In this document: piece by piece, positions 54,583-64,000 of the stretch
Numbering within the stretch: position 1 is the first letter of the stretch
Layout: each line of letters opens with the position of its first letter
Source: Streptococcus pluranimalium
GTDB taxonomy: Bacteria; Bacillota; Bacilli; Lactobacillales; Streptococcaceae
Reading direction: 5' to 3'
Assembly: GCF_002953735.1 (NCBI RefSeq)
Contig: NZ_CP025536.1
Location: 1,866,001-1,930,000, forward strand
DNA length: 64,000 nt
Made by a program: the position numbers and the translations under genes
The notes under the pieces: model-generated
Database searches by the model: none
The model's input: only the letters and a program-made list of their open reading frames with translations
Told to the model about the DNA's origin: nothing

Positions 54583-55794
54583 TTACTTCAATTTTTCCAA
54601 GAAACTCTCCCCAATCATGGCGGTGTCAACACCAAAGTTGTCCGCAACGGTTGCTGAGATATCAGCGAAATGTCCTTGTGGAATAACACCGCTACCTGTA
54701 AAGGATGGGCTGTAAGCCAAGAGCGGGATGTACTCACGGGTATGGTCCGTTCCAGCATAGGTTGGGTCATTGCCGTGGTCTGCTGTAATGAGAAGCAAAT
54801 CCTTGTCCCCCAAGAGATCTGTGATTTCTGGCAAGCGAGCATCGAATTCTTCTAAACAATCGCGGTAGCCATGAGCATTACGACGGTGACCGTAGAGAGC
54901 ATCAAAATCGACTAGATTAGTAAATGAGAAACCTTTGGTAAATGCTGGATCTTGAAGAGTTTTAAGGAGCGTGTCCACCCCATGGTTGTTATCTTTATTA
55001 TGCCCTTGGTCATGGGTAATTCCTGAACCGTTGAAGATATCGTTGATTTTACCGACACCATAAGTTGGAATCCCTGCATCAGCCAATTTATTCAAAACAG
55101 TGTCTTCAAATGGTGAGACAGCCAAGTCACGACGATTTGCCGTACGTGTGAAGTTACCTGGCTCTCCAACATATGGACGAGCAATGATACGACCAAGAAG
55201 CGCTGGGCGTTCAAGGGTGATGGAACGAGCATACTCACAGATACGATAGAGTTCCTCTAAGGGAATCACATCTTCATGCGCAGCGATTTGTAGCACAGGA
55301 TCAGCTGATGTATAGATGATGAGCTCTCCTGTCTCCATTTGGCGAGGACCAAAATCATCGATAACAGCAGTTCCTGAGTAAGGTTTATTAGCTTCACGGA
55401 TGACTTTTCGACCGGAAAACTCTTCAATCTTGGTCAAAATGTCTTCAGGAAAACCATCCCAGAAAGTATCAAATGGCTCGGTGATATTAAGCCCCATGAT
55501 TTCCCAGTGACCGGTCATAGTGTCCTTCCCAAGTGAAACTTCTTCCAACTTGGTCACGTAACCAGTAGGATTTTCCTCAGCAGGAACGGTTTTAAGTGGA
55601 GTCTCACGGGGAATGTTGCCGAGCCCCATTTTAGCCATATTAGGCACATTGAGACCGACCGTTTTGGAAATGTGACCAAGCGTGTCAGAAGCCCCGTCAG
55701 GAACTCCTGCGTTAACAAAATTATTAGCATCTGGCGCAGCACCAATCCCAACAGAATCCAGTACCACTAAGTGAATACGATCAAATGTAGACAT
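54583..55794 (-). CDS. deoB: Phosphopentomutase
   Basis: Interconverts (deoxy)ribose-1-phosphate and 5-phosphate, linking the nucleoside phosphorylase to DeoC. 403 residues of the alkaline phosphatase superfamily. Metal ligands and the catalytic Thr are seen in [25 protein letters not shown], the lower [26 protein letters not shown], and [12 protein letters not shown]. Two ATGs in a row follow GGAGAA; the second (55794) has better spacing. Last gene of the nucleoside operon. Confidence 0.95.
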   Translation of the reverse strand: MSTFDRIHLVVLDSVGIGAAPDANNFVNAGVPDGASDTLGHISKTVGLNVPNMAKMGLGNIPRETPLKTVPAEENPTGYVTKLEEVSLGKDTMTGHWEIMGLNITEPFDTFWDGFPEDILTKIEEFSGRKVIREANKPYSGTAVIDDFGPRQMETGELIIYTSADPVLQIAAHEDVIPLEELYRICEYARSITLERPALLGRIIARPYVGEPGNFTRTANRRDLAVSPFEDTVLNKLADAGIPTYGVGKINDIFNGSGITHDQGHNKDNNHGVDTLLKTLQDPAFTKGFSFTNLVDFDALYGHRRNAHGYRDCLEEFDARLPEITDLLGDKDLLLITADHGNDPTYAGTDHTREYIPLLAYSPSFTGSGVIPQGHFADISATVADNFGVDTAMIGESFLEKLK

Positions 55795-55861
55795 CATTTC
55801 TCCTTTGTTTATTGAAAATAGTAGGCATAAGCCTACTACGTCATTAAATCAGGCTTGCAAA

Positions 55862-56533
55862 TTAATAGGAACCATCCTCAACTGCTTGATTTTTTACCAG
55901 TTTGATAATCCGACTCGTTCCTAAACGTGATGCCCCTAATTGGATAAATTTTTCAGCATCCTCTAAAGAGCTAATTCCACCAGCAGCCTTAATCTTAACA
56001 TGTGAACCGACGTGTTCAGCCATTAAAGCAACATCTTCAAATGTTGCACCAGCTGTTGAAAAACCTGTTGATGTCTTGATAAAATCTGCACCAGAGCGTG
56101 TGACAACACCACATAACTCAATCAACTCTTCTTTACTTAACTGACAGGTCTCAACAATAACTTTCAAAATATGGTCTTGACAAGCCTCTTTGATTTGACG
56201 AATTTCTGCCTCGATAGCATCAAAATTGCCATTTTTAACATCTGTCAAGTTGATGACCATATCAATTTCGTCGGCACCATTTTCGATAGCATCCTGGCAT
56301 TCAAAAACTTTAGCAGCAGTTGTGCTATAGCCATTCGGAAAGCCAATAACAGTACAAATAGCTAGTTTCCCTGAAACATAATCTGCCGCCTGTTTAACAT
56401 AAGACGCAGGAATACAAGCAGATGCTGTCTCATAGGTCATCGCATCATCTAAAATAGTTTGAATCTCTGACCAAGTAGCCGTTGTTGATAACAAGGTATG
56501 ATCAACCGTTTTTAATATATCTTTAACATTCAT
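55862..56533 (-). CDS. deoC: Deoxyribose-phosphate aldolase
   Basis: Splits 2-deoxyribose-5-phosphate into acetaldehyde and glyceraldehyde-3-phosphate. 223 residues, TIM barrel. The Schiff-base lysine and its neighbour are in FIKTSTGF and VKIKAAGGI, and KVIVETC and TVIGFPNG are also conserved. It lets deoxynucleosides enter glycolysis. GAAGGA precedes ATG 56533, 30 bp behind nupC in the same operon. Confidence 0.96.
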   Translation of the reverse strand: MNVKDILKTVDHTLLSTTATWSEIQTILDDAMTYETASACIPASYVKQAADYVSGKLAICTVIGFPNGYSTTAAKVFECQDAIENGADEIDMVINLTDVKNGNFDAIEAEIRQIKEACQDHILKVIVETCQLSKEELIELCGVVTRSGADFIKTSTGFSTAGATFEDVALMAEHVGSHVKIKAAGGISSLEDAEKFIQLGASRLGTSRIIKLVKNQAVEDGSY

Positions 56534-56563
56534 GTTTATATCCTTCTTTCTTTTTGTTCTAGT

Positions 56564-57766
56564 TTAGAAAAGCGTCACAATCCCAACAATAAAGGCACTG
56601 AGCATACTTACAGCAATACCACCAATCATTGAACGAAAAACTAAGCGTGCCAAAGTACTTCTTTTTCCTGGACATAAAACAGCAATCCCCGAAACACAGA
56701 TACCTAAGCTAGATAAATTAGCAAAGCCGCATAACGAAATCGTAGCTACCAAAGCTGTTCGATAATCGAGAGATTTGATAACACTCCCCAACTGTTGGAA
56801 AGACACAAATTCATTTAAAATCAACTTATTTCCCAAAAGGCTACCTTCCATGAGAATATCTTTACCATCAAATCCCATCAGAAAACCAAATGGGGCAAAA
56901 ACATAAGAGAAAATCTGTTCCAAACGGATACCTAAACCACTTAGCAGCAGATTGATTAGTGATACCAATCCAACAAAAGCAATCAGGCTGGCACCGATTG
57001 AAAAGGCCATTTGAGCACCTGTACTAGCGCCTTCAGCTATAGCATCAATCACATTGGCATTATTTCCTTTGCTATCCATTTTAATATCATCGATTCTTTG
57101 GACAGGTTCGGTTTGAGGAAGCAACATTTTAGCAATCAAGATACTACCGATAGGCACCATGGTTGAGGCTATCAAGAGATACTCCATTGGAATCCCCAAA
57201 GCAATATAACCACCTAGGATGGAAACAGACATACTTCCCATTCCAGATACTAAGACAACCATAATCTCACTATCTGTCATACGACCAAGGTATTTGCTAA
57301 CTAGAATTGGACTGTCGGTTTGCCCGAGAAACATATTGGCAACGGCCACAAAACTCTCAACTTCTGAGGATTTCATGATTTTACCAACACCCTTACCAAT
57401 CCATTTTACAATAAATCCTAGAATTCCCATATAGTAAAGTAGGCTAACTAAAGCAGATAAGAAGACAATATTTCCAAGCGTTTGGATGGCAAAGATAAAA
57501 CCAGTCTTTGCACCACCATCAGCCAAAGAGCCAAACACAAAATTCAGTCCAGCTTGACCACAGTTGATAACCTTTGTCACACCATCTGAAACGACGCTAA
57601 CGATACGTTGCCCTAATGGGACACGTACAAGAATCAAGGCGATGATAAACTGCACGATAAGTGCCTTTCCTATCAATGGAAAAGAAATGCCTTTACGATT
57701 AAAGGAAATGGCATAAATAATGCCCAATATGAGTAGGATTCCAAGAATACTATAAATAAACTGCAT
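56564..57766 (-). CDS. nupC: Concentrative nucleoside transporter, NupC family
   Basis: 400-residue nucleoside/cation symporter with about ten hydrophobic helices. The family pattern FVFGSLADGGAKTGFIFAIQTLGNIVFLSALVSLLYYMGI, GQTDSPILVSKYLGRMTDSEIMVVLVSGMGSMSVSILGGYIALGIP and the C-terminal CGFANLSSLGICVSG are diagnostic. It supplies nucleosides to the phosphorylase encoded just before it. GAGGTCATC precedes ATG 57766, 19 bp from udp. Confidence 0.95.
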   Translation of the reverse strand: MQFIYSILGILLILGIIYAISFNRKGISFPLIGKALIVQFIIALILVRVPLGQRIVSVVSDGVTKVINCGQAGLNFVFGSLADGGAKTGFIFAIQTLGNIVFLSALVSLLYYMGILGFIVKWIGKGVGKIMKSSEVESFVAVANMFLGQTDSPILVSKYLGRMTDSEIMVVLVSGMGSMSVSILGGYIALGIPMEYLLIASTMVPIGSILIAKMLLPQTEPVQRIDDIKMDSKGNNANVIDAIAEGASTGAQMAFSIGASLIAFVGLVSLINLLLSGLGIRLEQIFSYVFAPFGFLMGFDGKDILMEGSLLGNKLILNEFVSFQQLGSVIKSLDYRTALVATISLCGFANLSSLGICVSGIAVLCPGKRSTLARLVFRSMIGGIAVSMLSAFIVGIVTLF

Positions 57767-57784
57767 GATGACCTCTATAAAAAA

Positions 57785-58645
<861 letters not shown>

Positions 58646-58671
58646 TCAAAAAAGTAATCGCTTTCTTTTTC

Positions 58672-58700
58672 TTGATTTTTCTAATAATTTCATTTAAACT
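58672..58700 (+). promoter_or_regulatory. Promoter of the GntR regulator
   Basis: TTGATT (58672-58677), 17-base spacer, TAAACT (58695-58700). A CTTGTATA copy just downstream echoes the one in the udp operator. Confidence 0.6.
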
Positions 58701-58722
58701 AGCTTGTATAGAGGAGACAGCC

Positions 58723-59460
58723 ATGATTAAAAATGACCTTAATAAAAAGCTAAACAAACTCAAGCATGTACAAGTCTACAATAAAATTTTCAGTATGATA
58801 CAAGAAGGGATTTATACCCCCGGTATGCAACTGCCTACTGAGCCAGAGCTTGCAGAACAATTAAATGTTAGCCGTTCCACCTTGCGAAAATCGCTAGCAC
58901 TTTTACAAGAAGATCATCTAGTCAAAAATATACGTGGGAAAGGGAATTTTATCAGTCAACCTGAGGATAGCAATACTCCTCATCAATATGATATTAGAAA
59001 ACACCCTGTCAAAACCTGTCTGACAAGCGAGATCCATGAGGTTGAATTGGAATGTCGCTTAGAAGTTCCTTCAGAAGCCATTCTAACATCCCTTAAACAA
59101 GAGACTCCCGTCGTGGTTATTGCCGACCGTTGGTATCACACTGAGGATGGACCCTTGGCTTATTCTTTGTCATTCATCCCTATTGAAGTCATTTCTGAGT
59201 ATGGTATCTCACTCCAAGAAAACTCGCCACTCTTACAGTTTTTGGAAAGTCGCGTTTATCAGGAAACGATCTCTAGCCATACACAAAGTCATTTTGGTTA
59301 TACCATCTCAGGTAACTTTTCTGCCACTAAGTACATCCTATCTGAAAATGAACAATTTATGCTGATTCAGGAGAACATCTACAAACAAGATCGACTACTC
59401 GTTTGTAACAAGCATTATCTCCCTATCGAACATTTTGAGCTTTTCCTGACGACGCAGTAG
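58723..59460 (+). CDS. GntR-family (HutC/UTRA) transcriptional regulator of the nucleoside operon
   Basis: 245 residues. Winged helix at residues 15-75 with LPTEPELAEQLNVSRSTLRKSLALLQEDHLVKNIRGKGNFI, then a UTRA ligand-binding domain (VVVIADRWYHTEDGPLAYSLSFIPIEVI, and a YTISGNFSATKYILSENEQFMLIQENIY core). Such regulators repress sugar or nucleoside operons until bound by a phosphorylated effector. In-frame sequence extends upstream to 58672, but AGAGGAGACAGCC precedes ATG 58723. Divergent from udp, its probable target. Confidence 0.88.
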   Translation: MIKNDLNKKLNKLKHVQVYNKIFSMIQEGIYTPGMQLPTEPELAEQLNVSRSTLRKSLALLQEDHLVKNIRGKGNFISQPEDSNTPHQYDIRKHPVKTCLTSEIHEVELECRLEVPSEAILTSLKQETPVVVIADRWYHTEDGPLAYSLSFIPIEVISEYGISLQENSPLLQFLESRVYQETISSHTQSHFGYTISGNFSATKYILSENEQFMLIQENIYKQDRLLVCNKHYLPIEHFELFLTTQ

Positions 59461-59581
59461 GTCAATCCAGATTGATATCCCTATGCAAAATACCAACTCT
59501 TCATTTTTATCTTAGATAAGAGTCTTTTACAAAAATGAAACTATTAGCAGTTTTTCAATGTGAGCCAGCATTAAGCACATC

Positions 59582-59619
59582 AAAAAAGGAGCTAGACCAC
59601 TAAAGTCTGCTCCTTTTTT
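59582..59619. terminator. Bidirectional terminator behind treC
   Basis: AAAAAAGGAGC-T-AGAC ... GTCT-GCTCCTTTTTT, one bulged base, with A/T runs on both sides. Serves treC (minus) and possibly the GntR gene (plus). Confidence 0.85.
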
Positions 59620-59638
59620 AATTCATTTTCTATCTAAG

Positions 59639-61264
59639 TCATCCTGCCAAAATAGCTAGTGTTTGGTATGGTTTTAGAATGACGTTTTCACCGATGGCTT
59701 CAGTAGCATAGTTGCTGATGAGGACTTGACCATTTTGATAAGCTTCTGCTAGGTCAAGGGTCACTTCTTCGGCATAGAAGTTGTTAAGAACAAGCAGTTT
59801 TTGTCCGTCTAGTTCACGCTCAAAAGCGTAAACTGACTCACTATCAGTATATGCTGCCTTGTAATCACCTTCTGCGATAAGGGGCATTTCTTTACGAAGT
59901 TTAATGAGTTTTTGGTAGAAGCTAAAGATAACACCGTCTTTTTCATTTGCGACATTAATCTCTTTGTAAGATTTTCCTGCTTTCAACCATGGTGTACCTG
60001 TCGTAAACCCTGCATTGTCACTAGCGTCCCACTGCATTGGTGTCCGTGAATTATCACGTGATTTAGTCTGGATAATCTTGAAGGCTTCTTCCGGTGTTTT
60101 CCCCTCATCCAACATAATTTGATAAGCATTGAGGCTCTCAACATCCACATAGTCCGCCATTGAGTCAAAGTCAGGATCAATCATCCCAATTTCTTCACCC
60201 ATGTAGATGTAAGGTGTCCCGCGTGATAGATGGATGGAAGCACCGAGCATAGTTGCTCCTTCGTTGCGGAAGTGCTTAATATCCACAAAACGATTAAGGG
60301 CACGCGGTTGGTCATGGTTGTTGTAGAAAAGAGCGTTCCAGCCATTACCCTCACTCATACCTTCACCCCATGTATGGAAAAGGTCACGCAGAGCCTTGAA
60401 ATCAAAATCCATAATGGTCCATTTTTGCCCATCTTGGTAATCCACTTTCAAATGGTGGAAATTAAAGGCCATGGATAATTCTTCACGATCTGGCGCCGTG
60501 TACATGATACAGTTTTCTACTGTCGTTGCTGACATTTCCCCAACTGTCATGAAGGAGTCATCCTGACCAAAGCTAGCTTGGTTGAGTTCATGCAGATAAT
60601 CATGAGTAATTGGACGGTCAGTGTAAGCTGGTTTACCATCATTGATTGGGCAATCTTCGAGGACTTCATCCTTACCAATCAAGTTAATCACATCAAAACG
60701 AAAACCTTTAACACCCTTGTCTTGCCAGAATTTTACAACTTTAAAGAGTTCTTCACGGACGTTTGGATTACGCCAGTTCAGATCCGCTTGAGTGACATCA
60801 AAGAGATGAAGATAGTACTTACCAGTATCCCCAAATGGCGCCCAAGCATTGCCACCAAACTTAGACACCCAGTCCGTCGGCTCGTCACGCAAGATAAAGA
60901 AATCTTGATAGTATTGGTCACCTGCCAAGGCTTTTTGGAACCATTCATGCTCTGTCGAACAGTGGTTAAGCACCATATCCAGCATAAAATCGATACCCAA
61001 CTCTTTTCCACGTGCAATCATCGCTTCAAAATCCGCCATAGTCCCAAAATCTGGATTGACCGCTGTATAATCAGCGACATCATAACCATTATCACGTTGG
61101 GGACTTGGATAAAAAGGATTAAGCCAGATCATATCAATTCCTAGCTCTTTAAGGTATGGCAAATTCTCAGTAACCCCATTGAGGTCACCAGTACCACTAC
61201 CTGTCGTGTCTTTAAATGATTTTGGATAAATTTGGTAAACAACCTTACGTTTGTCGATTGCCAT
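59639..61264 (-). CDS. treC: Trehalose-6-phosphate hydrolase
   Basis: 541-residue GH13 alpha-amylase-fold enzyme cleaving trehalose-6-phosphate to glucose and glucose-6-phosphate. Conserved regions are in order: region I DMVLNHCS, region II GFRFDVINLIG with the nucleophile Asp, region III VGEMSATTVE with the general acid Glu, and region IV FYNNHDQPRALNRF. GTGDLNGV near the N-terminus is typical of the oligo-1,6-glucosidase/TreC group. The PTS gene upstream supports trehalose-6-phosphate as substrate. GAAAGGAC precedes ATG 61264. Confidence 0.95.
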   Translation of the reverse strand: MAIDKRKVVYQIYPKSFKDTTGSGTGDLNGVTENLPYLKELGIDMIWLNPFYPSPQRDNGYDVADYTAVNPDFGTMADFEAMIARGKELGIDFMLDMVLNHCSTEHEWFQKALAGDQYYQDFFILRDEPTDWVSKFGGNAWAPFGDTGKYYLHLFDVTQADLNWRNPNVREELFKVVKFWQDKGVKGFRFDVINLIGKDEVLEDCPINDGKPAYTDRPITHDYLHELNQASFGQDDSFMTVGEMSATTVENCIMYTAPDREELSMAFNFHHLKVDYQDGQKWTIMDFDFKALRDLFHTWGEGMSEGNGWNALFYNNHDQPRALNRFVDIKHFRNEGATMLGASIHLSRGTPYIYMGEEIGMIDPDFDSMADYVDVESLNAYQIMLDEGKTPEEAFKIIQTKSRDNSRTPMQWDASDNAGFTTGTPWLKAGKSYKEINVANEKDGVIFSFYQKLIKLRKEMPLIAEGDYKAAYTDSESVYAFERELDGQKLLVLNNFYAEEVTLDLAEAYQNGQVLISNYATEAIGENVILKPYQTLAILAG

Positions 61265-61299
61265 GATAAGTCCTTTCTAGCTACTGCTACTCAATGCCA

Positions 61300-61402
61300 A
61301 TCAAACGCGAATGAATTTTTCATCTCAAGATTGAAATAATGCGTTTGATTTTTAAAGAGTATAACATAGATAAAGTGCTGAAAATAGTCTCAGCACTTAT
61401 TC
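61300..61402 (-). promoter_or_regulatory. treP-treC intergenic hairpins and possible internal promoter
   Basis: AAGTGCTGA ... TCAGCACTT (about 61374-61402) is a partial terminator right after treP. Next comes an extended -10 TG-T-TATACT, then a long inverted repeat AATCAAACGC ... GCGTTTGATT. Together they would let treC be expressed at a different level from treP. Confidence 0.45.
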
Positions 61403-61410
61403 TTTTGTCA

Positions 61411-63420
<2,010 letters not shown>

Positions 63421-63481
63421 TTACTAGGATTACTCCCGATTTAGTTGCAATAAAGCGTAGATAAATTTATTTACAGAACAA

Positions 63482-63576
63482 GTGTAATCGATTGCAAATT
63501 TGTAGGCAAGTTGTTTGTCGAAATTTTTACTAATTTTTGGTAAAATAAGGTATCTTGTCTGCAAAAAAATAGACAA
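63482..63576. promoter_or_regulatory. tre control region: cre and TreR-like operators
   Basis: 63482-63496 GTGTAATCGATTGCA matches 14 of 15 cre positions and covers the treP -35 (TTACAC, 17 bases, TTATCT on the minus strand). TTGTAGGCAA (63500-63509) and its inverted relative TTGTCTGCAA (63555-63564) plus AGACAA (63571-63576) form candidate TreR half-sites on both sides of the divergent promoters. Confidence 0.6.
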
Positions 63577-63596
63577 CTTAGAAAATGCATGAAAAA

Positions 63597-64000
63597 ATGA
63601 AAAAGTATGAGAAAGTTTTCCGAAATTTAGAGGCTGCTATTAACCAAGGAATCTACCAAGTTAACGACTATTTACCAACCGAAGAAGAGTTGGCTAAAGA
63701 GTATGCTGTCAGCCGAGATACCATTCGAAAAGCCTTAAAGCTCCTGGCAGAACACGGACTTATTCAAAAACGTCAAGGTAGTGGCTCACAGATCATCAAG
63801 CATGAGCGCATTAACTTTCCTGTTTCAGCTCTTACCAGCTTTCAGGAAATCGCCCAAGCGCAAGGGATGGCAACGACAACTAATGTCATCGCTATCGACA
63901 AACTCATTGTTGATGGGAAGATGTCAGAACTAACTGGTTTCCCACCAAAGAGTCATGTCTGGCGTATCACGCGCCAACGCGTGATGGAAGGGGTGGCATC
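63597..64000 (+). CDS. treR: Trehalose operon regulator TreR, GntR family (cut by window end)
   Basis: First 134 residues of a GntR/HutC repressor. Winged helix: LPTEEELAKEYAVSRDTIRKALKLLAEHGLIQKRQGSGSQI, preceded by MKKYEKVFRNLEAAINQGIY, the usual TreR start. The UTRA domain begins with FPVSALTSFQEIAQAQG and is cut off at 64000. An in-frame ATG at 63585 gives four more residues; neither start has a strong ribosome site. TreR is released from DNA by trehalose-6-phosphate. Divergent from treP. Confidence 0.9.
   Translation, partial: MKKYEKVFRNLEAAINQGIYQVNDYLPTEEELAKEYAVSRDTIRKALKLLAEHGLIQKRQGSGSQIIKHERINFPVSALTSFQEIAQAQGMATTTNVIAIDKLIVDGKMSELTGFPPKSHVWRITRQRVMEGVA

Overview
The window is a low-GC Gram-positive chromosome segment from a Streptococcus. 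The evidence is the streptococcal peptide deformylase, PolC, the rpsO/pnp/cysE/cysS neighbourhood, an LPXTG adhesin with Cna-B repeats, a ComR-like peptide-sensing regulator and a CiaR-type small RNA. The species cannot be fixed by eye. The ComR-paralogue system and the repeat style make me lean weakly to the salivarius group or a close relative. Most genes are on the minus strand. I see no rRNA, tRNA, CRISPR array, transposase or prophage.

Positions 1-14300 hold mostly housekeeping genes: gltX (start only), an AIM24-like protein, carbonic anhydrase, cysS-mrnC, a nucleoside phosphorylase, cysE-sseB-pnp and rpsO. Between pnp and rpsO sits an accessory block: fetAB, then a compact cassette of an ABC-2 exporter, a ComR-like RRNPP regulator, a perfect AGGACA-N4-TGTCCT box overlapping the regulator stop codon, an 11-codon ORF (MNFGSILWFFI) and an immediate terminator. 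A second box of the same geometry lies between the exporter and a divergent 26-residue hydrophobic peptide gene. This is the best candidate for an undescribed system: a short-peptide quorum circuit controlling a peptide and its exporter.

Positions 14400-22760: an MFS transporter divergent from a Crp/Fnr regulator, a uracil permease with a PyrR leader, a purine-type permease with paired PurR boxes plus a cysteine hydrolase, def, and lplA with a textbook cre. A 0.9-kb gene-free stretch follows, containing two copies of a multi-hairpin repeat. Positions 22758-29610: the acoABCL 2-oxoacid dehydrogenase operon (E2 and E3 share an almost identical lipoyl domain), then an FMN reductase and a MarR regulator. 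Positions 29748-43140: polC, a P-loop kinase, bioY, a CHY zinc-finger protein, a 1103-residue adhesin, tgt, a DUF975 protein and a lipid kinase.

Positions 43250-46680: a CiaR-controlled small RNA, then a LicT-IIBC-ChbG sugar cassette flanked by 31-bp direct repeats, with frameshifts in both licT and chbG. Positions 46695-64000 are sugar and nucleoside catabolism: pepO, a split transketolase with an ascorbate-family PTS and a PRD regulator carrying its own IIA, a udp-nupC-deoC-deoB operon with a divergent GntR regulator, and treP-treC with divergent treR (cut by the window end). Several of these promoters carry cre-like sites, so CcpA catabolite control is a common theme. All gene functions are inferred from protein families recognised by eye; no database search was run.
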